DNA of 64,000 bases from Streptococcus infantis (GTDB lineage: Bacteria; Bacillota; Bacilli; Lactobacillales; Streptococcaceae): assembly GCF_018499575.1 (NCBI RefSeq), contig NZ_JAHDAP010000001.1, positions 992,001 to 1,056,000 on the forward strand, written 5' to 3'. This document shows, piece by piece, positions 49,212 through 58,428 of the stretch. Positions within the stretch are counted from its first letter, which is position 1. Each line of letters opens with the position of its first letter. Both the position numbers and the translations under genes were made by a program. A model generated the notes under the pieces. It was not told the DNA's origin and ran no database searches. It worked only from the letters and a program-made list of their open reading frames with translations.

Positions 49212-49583
49212 ATGGCACAATCCCTCAACAAAGTCGTTGACATACAAACCACTGGAACTTCCTATCTTTCCATTTCAGGAAAGGTTGGAAAATTTCTTGT
49301 CGGAGATCAGGCTTTAGAATTTTACGCGGACCGTAATGTCGAAGATTACATTCAAATCCCATGGTCCAGCATTCATCAAATCGGAGCCAATGTTTCAGGC
49401 CGCAAGGTTAGTCGTCATTTTGAAATCTTTACAGATCAAGGAAAATTCCTCTTCGCCTCAAAAGACTCTGGAAAAATTCTTAAAATAGCTCGTGAAAAAC
49501 TGGGAAACGACAAGGTAGTCAAGCTTCCTACCTTAGTCCAAATCATTGGTCGAAAAATTAAAAATCTATTTGCAAAAAAATAG
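49212..49583 (+). CDS. DUF956 family protein (ManO-like)
   Basis: A 123-residue protein of the DUF956 family. Members often sit beside mannose-family PTS operons and are sometimes called ManO, but this copy lies between aspartokinase and serS, far from the PTS at 53.6-56.3 kb. Visible features: the beta-rich core SYLSISGKVGKFLVG and a Lys-rich C-terminus. Its stop is 2 bp after lysC's window, and its last codons contain the -35 of the serS promoter. Function unproven. Confidence 0.82.
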   Translation: MAQSLNKVVDIQTTGTSYLSISGKVGKFLVGDQALEFYADRNVEDYIQIPWSSIHQIGANVSGRKVSRHFEIFTDQGKFLFASKDSGKILKIAREKLGNDKVVKLPTLVQIIGRKIKNLFAKK

Positions 49584-49598
49584 AAAGTTTAGTATAAT
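49570..49598 (+). promoter_or_regulatory. serS T-box promoter
   Basis: -35 TTGCAA (49570-49575, inside the previous gene's last codons), 17-bp spacer, -10 TATAAT (49593-49598). Confidence 0.8.
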
Positions 49599-49603
49599 CA
49601 TAG

Positions 49604-49780
49604 AAACGGATAAGTAGGTTACTTCCTTCTTTCAGAAAGTCTGCGGGTGCTGCGAGCAGATAGAAGATTTAATTGAAATTCTACCGTTGTTTTAAATCAA
49701 ATACAGAATCAAGTGCACACCTGTGAAGTTGGATGGAACCGTGGCCCTGCCACTCCAACGCTTTGTCAGGTGTGTTTTTT
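49604..49780 (+). ncRNA. T-box leader of serS
   Basis: A tRNA-sensing riboswitch. Stem I contains the GGGTGCTGCGAGCAGA apical block, and the specifier loop follows GAAAT with TCT-A (49680-49683), a serine codon. The T-box sequence is GGATGGAACCGTGG (49731-49744). Uncharged tRNA-Ser should stabilise the antiterminator and allow serS expression. Confidence 0.9.
49716..49780 (+). terminator. T-box terminator of serS
   Basis: Stem CACACCTG / CAGGTGTG (49716-49723, 49767-49774) followed by six T. It is the alternative to the T-box antiterminator. Confidence 0.85.
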
Positions 49781-49795
49781 CATAAAGGAGTTTAT

Positions 49796-51070
49796 ATGCT
49801 AGATATTAAACGAATTCGTACAGACTTTGATGCTGTCGCTAAAAAACTCGCTACACGTGGTGTAGACGCTACTATCTTGAACGAGATGAAAGAAATCGAT
49901 GCAAAACGTCGTGATATCTTAGTCAAGGTTGAAACGCTCAAGGCTGACCGTAACACAGTTTCTGCTGAGATTGCCCAAGCTAAACGCAATAAAGAAAATG
50001 CAGATGATAAGATTGCTGCCATGCAAACCCTCTCTGCAGAAGTAAAAGCTCTGGACGCTGAATTAGCTGAAATTGATGCGAAATTGACAGAATTTACCAC
50101 TACTCTTCCAAACATCCCAGCTGATAGCGTTCCTATTGGAGCAGACGAAGACGATAACGTAGAAGTTCGCCGTTGGGGCACTCCTCGCGAGTTTGGCTTC
50201 AAACCAAAAGCTCACTGGGACCTTGGCGAAGACCTTGGTATTCTTGACTGGGAACGTGGCGGAAAAGTCACTGGAGCTCGCTTCCTCTTCTATAAAGGAC
50301 TTGGAGCTCGTTTGGAACGTGCCATCTATAACTTTATGTTGGATGAACATGGAAAAGAAGGTTACACGGAAGTTATCACACCTTACATGGTCAACCATGA
50401 TTCTATGTTCGGTACTGGTCAATATCCAAAATTCAAAGAAGATACGTTTGAATTGAAAGATACGAACTACGTCCTCATTCCTACTGCTGAAGTCCCTTTG
50501 ACTAACTACTATCGTGATGAAATCCTTGACGGAAAAGACTTGCCAATCTACTTTACTGCTATGAGTCCATCATTCCGTTCTGAAGCTGGTTCAGCTGGTC
50601 GCGATACTCGTGGATTGATCCGTTTGCACCAATTCCACAAGGTTGAAATGGTGAAATTTGCTAAACCTGAAGAATCATATGAAGAACTTGAAAAGATGAC
50701 AGCTAACGCTGAAAATATCCTTCAAAAACTCAACCTTCCATACCGTGTCATGGCTCTTTCTACAGGAGACATGGGCTTCTCAGCTGCTAAGACTTATGAC
50801 TTGGAAGTATGGATCCCTGCGCAAAATACCTACCGTGAAATCTCAAGCTGTTCAAATACAGAAGATTTCCAAGCACGTCGTGCGCAAATTCGTTACCGTG
50901 ATGAAGCCGATGGTAAGGTTAAACTTCTTCATACTTTGAATGGTTCTGGACTTGCTGTTGGACGTACAGTCGCTGCTATCCTTGAAAACTATCAAAACGA
51001 AGATGGTTCTGTTACTATTCCTGAAGTCCTTCGTCCATATATGGGTGGAGCTGAAGTTATCAAACCATAA
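49796..51070 (+). CDS. serS: Serine-tRNA ligase
   Basis: Class II aminoacyl-tRNA synthetase charging tRNA-Ser. The 424-residue protein has the N-terminal tRNA-binding coiled coil (about 25-105), motif 2 [21 protein letters not shown] in the catalytic core, and motif 3 [13 protein letters not shown] chose the ATG at 49796, after AAAGGAG; the longer reading begins inside the T-box. Controlled by the serine T-box. Confidence 0.97.
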   Translation: MLDIKRIRTDFDAVAKKLATRGVDATILNEMKEIDAKRRDILVKVETLKADRNTVSAEIAQAKRNKENADDKIAAMQTLSAEVKALDAELAEIDAKLTEFTTTLPNIPADSVPIGADEDDNVEVRRWGTPREFGFKPKAHWDLGEDLGILDWERGGKVTGARFLFYKGLGARLERAIYNFMLDEHGKEGYTEVITPYMVNHDSMFGTGQYPKFKEDTFELKDTNYVLIPTAEVPLTNYYRDEILDGKDLPIYFTAMSPSFRSEAGSAGRDTRGLIRLHQFHKVEMVKFAKPEESYEELEKMTANAENILQKLNLPYRVMALSTGDMGFSAAKTYDLEVWIPAQNTYREISSCSNTEDFQARRAQIRYRDEADGKVKLLHTLNGSGLAVGRTVAAILENYQNEDGSVTIPEVLRPYMGGAEVIKP

Positions 51071-51082
51071 TTAAATAGATGT

Positions 51083-51111
51083 AAAAAGAGGAGGCTGAGC
51101 TTCCTCTTTTT
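51083..51111 (+). terminator. Terminator after serS
   Basis: A perfect 10-bp stem AAAAAGAGGA / TCCTCTTTTT with a 9-nt loop. Confidence 0.85.
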
Positions 51112-51125
51112 GAGTAATTCAAAAG

Positions 51126-51161
51126 AAACAGGTAGAAATCTTTCATTCTACCTGTTTTTAT
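51126..51161 (-). terminator. Terminator after groEL
   Basis: A perfect 12-bp stem AAACAGGTAGAA / TTCTACCTGTTT. It can act on both strands between the convergent serS and groEL. Confidence 0.85.
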
Positions 51162-51168
51162 TTATTTC

Positions 51169-52803
<1,635 letters not shown>

Positions 52804-53088
52804 CTATTCTTCGATAATTGCTAAGATGCTAGCTTCACCTACGATGATGTATTTTTCATCCCCATCTTTGACATCAATGCCTGCATGAGCTTCAACCAAA
52901 ACCTGATCTCCAACTTTTACACTTGGAGCGACCAAATCACCGTTCAAGGTGCGAACACCTTCCCCAGTAGCTACAACTTTAGCTGTTTTCGTTTCTTCTT
53001 GGGCTGATTTTGCGAGGACAAAGCCACCAACTGTTTGTTCTTTTTCTTCAATTTTCAAGACCACACGGTCTCCTAATGGTTTCAACAT
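52804..53088 (-). CDS. groS: Co-chaperonin GroES (HSP10)
   Basis: Lid of the GroEL chamber. The 94-residue protein starts [15 protein letters not shown] and has the mobile-loop region ([16 protein letters not shown]) and the end [13 protein letters not shown] precedes the ATG at 53088. First gene of groESL, under CIRCE and a CtsR-type box. Confidence 0.97.
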   Translation of the reverse strand: MLKPLGDRVVLKIEEKEQTVGGFVLAKSAQEETKTAKVVATGEGVRTLNGDLVAPSVKVGDQVLVEAHAGIDVKDGDEKYIIVGEASILAIIEE

Positions 53089-53117
53089 CTGTTTTCCTCC
53101 ATAAGATAATCATATTG

Positions 53118-53144
53118 TTAGCACTCTTTACACACGAGTGCTAA
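53118..53144 (-). promoter_or_regulatory. CIRCE element (HrcA operator)
   Basis: TTAGCACTC-N9-GAGTGCTAA, a perfect match to CIRCE, lies between the groESL promoter and groES. HrcA represses here until heat shock. Confidence 0.97.
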
Positions 53145-53155
53145 ACCATAGTTCT

Positions 53156-53184
53156 ATTGTATCACTTAGTCAGAAATAGTCAAG
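53156..53184 (-). promoter_or_regulatory. groESL promoter with overlapping CtsR-type box
   Basis: Minus strand: -35 TTGACT (53178-53183), 16-bp spacer, -10 TACAAT (53156-53161). On the plus strand 53168-53184 reads AGTCAGAAATAGTCAAG, 15 of 17 to the CtsR direct-repeat consensus and covering the -35. Dual HrcA/CtsR control is known for streptococcal chaperone genes. Confidence 0.75.
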
Positions 53185-53224
53185 AAAAAAACACCTCAAA
53201 AATGAAAGAGATGTTCCTTTAATA

Positions 53225-53518
53225 TTAATTGAGAATCGTCAACTTTTGATTGAAATCATCGATAACCTTTTGGAGATTGATCCGCCCGCGGTAGATACCA
53301 TATCCAAAAACAACCATGCCCAAGATTCCAACCAAGGCTAGAAAAATCCCGAAGATAAATAGTGGGAGGAAACTTCTATGAAAGAGATAAATCAATACCA
53401 CACCAATACTAGCAGTGATAAAGAGCAAACTGAACCAACGACCAAGATTTTCAAGCATGTGGCGTTGATACTTAATTTCTGTTTCATATCCATTAACAAG
53501 TTCTTGTTTTGTAACCAT
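53225..53518 (-). CDS. Small membrane protein downstream of the lev PTS (LevX position)
   Basis: A 97-residue protein with a charged N-terminus (to about 24), two helices (about 28-48 and 51-75) and an amphipathic C-terminus. AGGAGG precedes the ATG at 53518. It follows the IID gene after a long-loop terminator. In S. mutans the gene between levG and groES is named levX; position suggests equivalence, but I cannot confirm sequence similarity. Function unknown. Confidence 0.65.
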   Translation of the reverse strand: MVTKQELVNGYETEIKYQRHMLENLGRWFSLLFITASIGVVLIYLFHRSFLPLFIFGIFLALVGILGMVVFGYGIYRGRINLQKVIDDFNQKLTILN

Positions 53519-53536
53519 GAAAATCCTCCTGATAAA

Positions 53537-53590
53537 AATTGAGAATGAAGTGTAAGAGAAGGAGATTAGTCTACTTCATTCTCAAAATTT
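53537..53590 (-). terminator. Long-loop hairpin after the lev PTS operon
   Basis: Perfect 13-bp stem TTGAGAATGAAGT / ACTTCATTCTCAA (53539-53551, 53573-53585) with a 21-nt loop; TTTTT follows on the minus strand. The RNA loop contains CUCCUUCUC, complementary to a ribosome-binding site. Confidence 0.7.
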
Positions 53591-53619
53591 TTACTAGTAA
53601 ATATTGGGGTCTCTTGACC

Positions 53620-54456
53620 TTAGTAATTAAGATGTGGGTCAAAGATACCTAGAGCAACACCAATTAAGGCAACAACAACTAGAATTAACATGACTTTGTT
53701 TGGTGAAACTTTTTTCTTAGACATCAACCACCAGCAAATAGTGATGAAGGTTGCTGTCAAGAGACCTGGATAAACACCATCAATCTTTTCTTGAATTTTA
53801 AGGAAGGCTTCTCCGTTAGCATTTTTGAATTCGAGTGCTGTTGTAACAGAGACCCAAGTCGCTGCTACGGCACCAATAACCATACCACCAACAACGCTGA
53901 TCGCTTTACGAAGAGCTTGTCCTTTTGGTCCTACAAGAAATTCAACGGCTTTATCCCCTAATTGATATCCTTTAAAGAAGGCAAAGCGCATACCAAAGTA
54001 GACTAGGAAATTCCACACGACGATGTAGAAGATAGCACCAGCGACGTTACCACCTTTTGAAAGACCAAGTGCAATCCCCAAAAGAACTGGAATCAAGGTA
54101 CCAACGATCAAAGAGTCACCAATACCAGCGATTGGTCCCATCAAACCAGCACGCATCCCATTGATGGTTTCACCATCTACTGCATCTCCATTTGCACGTG
54201 CTTCTTCCAAACCAGCTGTAATCCCTACAACAAGAGATCCAAGTTGTGGTTCAGTATTGAAGAAGGCGGTATAGGTTTGCATGGCATCTTTTTGTTCTTC
54301 TTTTGTATCATACATCTCTTCTACAATTGGAAGCATTGAAGTTAAGTACCCGAAGGTTTGCATGTGTTCTTGAGAGAAACAAGTCAAATGGCCATAATAC
54401 CAATGATGAAATGCTTTTGCTAATGTTTTCTTTGAAATTTTCTTTCTATCAGCCAT
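53620..54456 (-). CDS. levG: Mannose/fructose-family PTS component IID
   Basis: Membrane component IID of a mannose-family phosphotransferase system. The 278-residue protein has the typical N-terminal FHHWYYGHLTCFSQEHMQTFGY, and GLMGPIAGIGDSLIVGTLIPVL, with helices toward the C-terminus. I chose the ATG at 54456: AGGAGG lies 9 nt before it, inside the IIC tail. By synteny with S. mutans it is levG; fructose or mannose is the likely substrate, by inference. Confidence 0.88.
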   Translation of the reverse strand: MADRKKISKKTLAKAFHHWYYGHLTCFSQEHMQTFGYLTSMLPIVEEMYDTKEEQKDAMQTYTAFFNTEPQLGSLVVGITAGLEEARANGDAVDGETINGMRAGLMGPIAGIGDSLIVGTLIPVLLGIALGLSKGGNVAGAIFYIVVWNFLVYFGMRFAFFKGYQLGDKAVEFLVGPKGQALRKAISVVGGMVIGAVAATWVSVTTALEFKNANGEAFLKIQEKIDGVYPGLLTATFITICWWLMSKKKVSPNKVMLILVVVALIGVALGIFDPHLNY

Positions 54457-54457
54457 C

Positions 54458-55300
54458 TTAAATATCCTCCTCATCATCGTCTACGTACACCACTCCAGCC
54501 GGAGCTACTTTCATAGATTTAATCACTTCAAGTTCATAGTAGATTACTGCAAAGATTAATGAAACAACAGCACTAGCTACCAAGTTCAATCCTAGAGATT
54601 TAGCCAAAGTAAATCCAACAAAGAATGGAATGAAGTCAGTTGCTTTTGTAACAATTTGTTTCAACAATATAGCAATACCGACACATGGGAGAAGGGCTCC
54701 AACTGTAAAGAGGGCTTTCATCCAGAAACCATCCATAGGAAGGTAAAGTTTCATCAAATCAACCATGTTTTCACCATATTTGGTGATAATCATAGTTGGA
54801 AGGAAAGAGAAGAGGAAGTGAGAAATCCAAGGATAAACCCAGTCAACTGCGTAGAGTTTTTTGAAGTTTCCTTCTTCAACGGCTTTCCAACCAATATGTT
54901 GCCAAAGCAAGTTCATTGTAGCTGTACCGTAGAAAAGAACAGTACCGATTGTCCCAACGGCTGCACCGATTGGAGCTGCAGCTGCTGCAATTCCAGCTTC
55001 GTCTGTGATGTGATTTGCATGCACAAACAAGATAGCAAGAGGAACACCGATATAAGAGATTGCACGAACGTCGGCAGATACGGTTCCACCAGGTGTTACC
55101 AAGGCGATATAAACGACTTGAAGGGCAACCCCGACCATAATACCGGTTGTCACATCTCCAAGAATTAAACCTGAGATCAACCCACCAATCAAGGGACGAC
55201 CGAGTGTATAGTTCCCGATACTGGAACCACCCATACCAGGCATTGAAGACAAGCTGGCGAAAACTGCAAGCAAGATTGCTTGAATCCATGAAATTGTCAT
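54458..55300 (-). CDS. levF: Mannose/fructose-family PTS component IIC
   Basis: Sugar-translocating membrane component. The 280-residue protein has about eight helices with GMGGSSIGNYTLGRPLIGG near 20-38 and VTPGGTVSADVRAISYIG, typical of IIC mannose-family proteins, and an acidic C-terminus (DDDEEDI). AAAGGAG precedes the ATG at 55300. One base separates it from IID. Confidence 0.9.
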   Translation of the reverse strand: MTISWIQAILLAVFASLSSMPGMGGSSIGNYTLGRPLIGGLISGLILGDVTTGIMVGVALQVVYIALVTPGGTVSADVRAISYIGVPLAILFVHANHITDEAGIAAAAAPIGAAVGTIGTVLFYGTATMNLLWQHIGWKAVEEGNFKKLYAVDWVYPWISHFLFSFLPTMIITKYGENMVDLMKLYLPMDGFWMKALFTVGALLPCVGIAILLKQIVTKATDFIPFFVGFTLAKSLGLNLVASAVVSLIFAVIYYELEVIKSMKVAPAGVVYVDDDEEDI

Positions 55301-55357
55301 AACAAACGCTCCTTTTTGTTTGTAAATTTATTTACCTAACTAATAAAACTGTTAGGT

Positions 55358-55852
55358 TTAAAAACCAAATTTAGATTTGAAATCATCCCAGTAACCAATT
55401 GAGACATCCGGCAACAATTGGAATTTAACCTTATATCCTGCTGCCTGGATAGCCTGAAAGGCTTCTGCTTCTTCCTGTGTGATAGATTGGTTATTACCCA
55501 ATTTCACTGCACCAGGTCGATCATTTGCAGGGCCAACGATGATTTCTTTAACATCTCCTGGGACAAAACCTTGATCCACCAAAATTTCCTTCATATCGAT
55601 TGGGTTTTTGGTAATCAAGAAATACCGACTGTCAGATTCCGTTACTTTTGCTGACTTTTCTTTAAAGGCTTCTTTTGTCCATACAAAGGTTTTCTTGTCT
55701 GATGCTCCTTTGTAAGCTTGGATCAAAACCTTGTTTGATGCTGCTGCATCGTTTACGGCAATCAAACCATCACATGGTTTTTCTTTTGCCCAGCGTGTGA
55801 CTGTTTGACCGTGAATCATGCGGTCATCAATCCGTACAAATGTTACTACCAT
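55358..55852 (-). CDS. levE: Mannose/fructose-family PTS component IIB
   Basis: Cytoplasmic phosphocarrier that passes phosphate to the incoming sugar. The 164-residue protein has the phospho-His14 motif RIDDRMIHGQTVTRW at the N-terminus. IIB is separate from IIA here, unlike the fused ManL type; this matches the LevDE arrangement. Confidence 0.9.
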   Translation of the reverse strand: MVVTFVRIDDRMIHGQTVTRWAKEKPCDGLIAVNDAAASNKVLIQAYKGASDKKTFVWTKEAFKEKSAKVTESDSRYFLITKNPIDMKEILVDQGFVPGDVKEIIVGPANDRPGAVKLGNNQSITQEEAEAFQAIQAAGYKVKFQLLPDVSIGYWDDFKSKFGF

Positions 55853-55866
55853 AAGGTACCTCCCTA

Positions 55867-56304
55867 TTAAATATCGTCATCATCTTCTTCAGCACTAGTG
55901 GCTGAAACTTCAAAAGGTTGTAGTGCAGATTGTGCTTCTGATAAGATAGTTGCTGACAAATCGTCTCCATCCAACACATCCTTCATCACAACTGCTGTCA
56001 AGGCCATGGTGAGGTTCATCCCACCAAGGATTAAAGCTCCATCTAGCTTTCCAGCTTCTTCTAGGACAGTGGCTGCCGTGGTTAATGGACTACCACCTAC
56101 AATATCTGCCAAGACCAGCACAGAATCATCTGCTGTCAATTCTGAAATGCTCTCTCTAAAATCAACTGCAAAGTCATCAACGGATTTTCCTTCTTTAAGT
56201 CCAACTGCGATGACCTGATTCATCTTGTCACCAGCAAACATAGCTAGCGATGTTTTTAGCCCTTCTGCCAATCCACCATGACTGACTAAAATGAGGTATT
56301 TCAT
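55867..56304 (-). CDS. levD: Mannose/fructose-family PTS component IIA
   Basis: Cytoplasmic phosphocarrier receiving phosphate from HPr. The 145-residue protein has phospho-His9 in ILVSHGGLAEGL and the conserved DIVGGSP near 70. First gene of the PTS operon, GGAGG before the ATG at 56304. Its promoter contains a cre site and regulator repeats. Confidence 0.9.
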   Translation of the reverse strand: MKYLILVSHGGLAEGLKTSLAMFAGDKMNQVIAVGLKEGKSVDDFAVDFRESISELTADDSVLVLADIVGGSPLTTAATVLEEAGKLDGALILGGMNLTMALTAVVMKDVLDGDDLSATILSEAQSALQPFEVSATSAEEDDDDI

Positions 56305-56338
56305 TTTGCTACGCCTCCTTTATTTGACTCTATTGTAG

Positions 56339-56367
56339 ATTATTTGGAAGCGCTTTTACATTGTCAA
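56339..56367 (-). promoter_or_regulatory. lev PTS promoter with cre in the spacer
   Basis: Minus strand: consensus -35 TTGACA (56362-56367), 17-bp spacer, -10 AATAAT (56339-56344). The cre-like TGGAAGCGCTTTTA (56345-56358; 13 of 14 to consensus) sits wholly inside the spacer, so CcpA binding would block transcription. Confidence 0.75.
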
Positions 56368-56433
56368 ATGTCACATTATAAACATGACATTTAGCAACAA
56401 AAAAATGACATCTGTCACTTGACACGATGTCAT
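56366..56433. promoter_or_regulatory. TGTCA/TGACA operator array upstream of the lev PTS promoter
   Basis: Two compound inverted repeats stand just upstream of the -35. The first is AAATGTCA-N11-TGACATTT (56366-56373 and 56385-56392), perfect. The second (56405-56433) is ATGACAT..TGTCA..TGACA..ATGTCAT, a palindrome made of two smaller palindromes. Six TGTCA or TGACA cores occur in 68 bp. The response regulator encoded next door is the natural candidate to bind them (inference). Confidence 0.6.
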
Positions 56434-56443
56434 CTTATTTTCT

Positions 56444-57742
56444 TTAAACTCCTATCTGAAGACTACTTTCAATCTCCCTTTGAATTTGCGGCAGGCGATT
56501 CTCAACATCCTGATTGCGTAAAGCATTGCTAATCAAATAGTCCAGCTTTTCTAACACTTCTTTGGATACATTCTTGGGACTACTCTCAACAGCTTGTTCC
56601 ATGATACGATTCAAGGTCTGATTGGTTAAGGAGTCCGTGCCAAAATCATCTACCTGTAGAAGGTCTTTACTAGAACGACTCTTGACTACATCAGGCATGA
56701 CAGAAATCCCTTGAGATTCATCAAAAAGAGTTTGTTGGATTTCTGGATCCTCTGTCAACACTTGCATCAATTCCCAAGCCAACTTTGAATGAGGAGTCCG
56801 AGCTGACATGGCAAAAGAAGTAGTCGTAACCAAAGTCGCCTTGGTGGTTTTTGACTTAGCAGGCATAGGAATACAGGTCCAGGTGAAGTTGGAATATTTG
56901 GAAACATGATAGGGATAAGGTTTATAAGTCCTATATTGAGCCAAGGTCATGGGGTAAAACGCTACTTTCCCTTGGTCAAAATCCTTGGAACTCACCTTAT
57001 AGTTCTTATTCAGCTCTTCCAATTTTTGTAAAAAAGTCAAAGATTCTTTGACTTCTGGAGCCGTAAGTTTGAGCATCCCACCTTGAAAGAGACTACCCCC
57101 ATTTGCTGCCAAAGCTTCTTTCCATGTATATTCTGTACTCCCAAACTGATCCAATTGACCATCTCCATTGGTATCTTTGGTTAGTTTTTTACAAATTGTA
57201 TAGAACTCTTCCAAGCTCCAACCTTCTTTGGGAACCTCAATGCCTTCTTTATCCAGCAAATCTTTATTGACACACATCAAAATAGGATTACTTTCATATG
57301 GCAAGGCATAGGTTTGCCCCTGATAAACACCTGATTCAAATGCAACAGGATAAAAAGCAACTTGGTCTTCTTTATTCATATAGCCGTTTAACTTTTCTAA
57401 AACGCCACGTGCCGCCAATAAGGACAAATCTTTCTCAGAAACCATAAACACATCAGGGGTCTTTCCTGATACAATTTTTTCTGAGAGCCAGTTTGAATAT
57501 TCCGACTGCGGAATTCCATTTTCATATTCCACACGGACATTAGGATGGGACTTTTCAAATTTTTGGATCGCAAGATCCAATGCATGGGAACGTTGACTGG
57601 TCGGTACATCCCAACTAGAGCCTGCATAAACTCCTATATGAAGGACGGTCGGTTGCTGTTTCCACCAATAAAAACCAGCACTCAAAGAGAGCATAAAAAG
57701 GAGACAAATCCCTAAACAAAGTTGCTTTCGCTTCAATTTCAT
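56444..57742 (-). CDS. levT: Membrane-anchored sugar-binding protein, sensor component (LevT-like)
   Basis: A 432-residue extracytoplasmic protein with one N-terminal helix (LGICLLFMLSLSAGFYWW, about 10-27) and an SBP_bac_1 fold (LDLAIQKFEKSHPNVRVE; NPILMCVNKDLL). A calcium-loop-like DTNGDGQLD lies at 190-198. No ABC permease or ATPase is nearby, so a sensing role is likely. Its start overlaps the regulator's stop by 4 bp. S. mutans LevT has the equivalent position; naming is by synteny. Confidence 0.82.
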   Translation of the reverse strand: MKLKRKQLCLGICLLFMLSLSAGFYWWKQQPTVLHIGVYAGSSWDVPTSQRSHALDLAIQKFEKSHPNVRVEYENGIPQSEYSNWLSEKIVSGKTPDVFMVSEKDLSLLAARGVLEKLNGYMNKEDQVAFYPVAFESGVYQGQTYALPYESNPILMCVNKDLLDKEGIEVPKEGWSLEEFYTICKKLTKDTNGDGQLDQFGSTEYTWKEALAANGGSLFQGGMLKLTAPEVKESLTFLQKLEELNKNYKVSSKDFDQGKVAFYPMTLAQYRTYKPYPYHVSKYSNFTWTCIPMPAKSKTTKATLVTTTSFAMSARTPHSKLAWELMQVLTEDPEIQQTLFDESQGISVMPDVVKSRSSKDLLQVDDFGTDSLTNQTLNRIMEQAVESSPKNVSKEVLEKLDYLISNALRNQDVENRLPQIQREIESSLQIGV

Positions 57743-58425
57743 TCCGTATTTCCTTTTGAAAAATCACGTCGGGTCACTCCTGTTTGGACTGACCAAATCG
57801 CTAATTGCGTTCGATCTCTTAGGTTTAATTTCGACAAAATCGTTGATAAGTAATTACGAACAGTTCCTTCTGATAAGAAGAGTTTAGCCGCAATCTCTTT
57901 ATTTGACTCACCATAGCCAATCTCTTGGATAATGCGCCATTCCGTCGTACTCAAATCCTTAACGTTATCCTCATCCACAGCAATAGAGAAATTTGATTTG
58001 GCCATTTGTGAGAAAATTTGAAAGACCTTGCTTGCGATATCAGGGTTGATCATTGCTCCTCCCTGATGCACCACCTTAATAGCTTCATAAAGCTCCTCTG
58101 TCGAGGCTCCTTTTAAGAGATACCCTGAAGCACCATACTTGAGCGCACTATAGATAAATTCATCATCGTCAAAGGTTGTTAAAATAATAATTTTGATATC
58201 CGGATAGTGCTCTTTTACTTCTTTTGTAGCCAAAACCCCATCCATGCCTGGCATCCGAATATCCATTAAGATTAAATCCGGATGCGAGTGTGGAATGCTA
58301 GACAAGACATGATTCCCATCTTCCACTGTAGCTACCACTTCAATATCTGAGTAGGCCGACAAAATAATTTTTAGAGATTCTCGAATCAAGGACTGGTCAT
58401 CCGCCACCATTACTTTTATCATCAT
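57739..58425 (-). CDS. levR: NarL/LuxR-family response regulator (LevR-like)
   Basis: A 228-residue regulator. Receiver domain with acidic pair Asp9-Asp10, phospho-Asp55 (LILMDIRMPGMDG) and Lys near 105; LuxR-type HTH near 165-215 (YGESNKEIAAKLFLSEGTVRNYLS split over two helices). Coupled between the kinase and the LevT-like gene. It probably activates the PTS promoter downstream, as LevR does in S. mutans; this is not the sigma54-type LevR of Bacillus. Confidence 0.87.
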   Translation of the reverse strand: MMIKVMVADDQSLIRESLKIILSAYSDIEVVATVEDGNHVLSSIPHSHPDLILMDIRMPGMDGVLATKEVKEHYPDIKIIILTTFDDDEFIYSALKYGASGYLLKGASTEELYEAIKVVHQGGAMINPDIASKVFQIFSQMAKSNFSIAVDEDNVKDLSTTEWRIIQEIGYGESNKEIAAKLFLSEGTVRNYLSTILSKLNLRDRTQLAIWSVQTGVTRRDFSKGNTE

Positions 58426-58428
58426 CTC

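Noticed and set aside
54656..55168. Plus-strand ORF of 170 codons opposite the PTS IIC gene
   Set aside because: Shadow of levF; no ribosome site and no recognisable domain.
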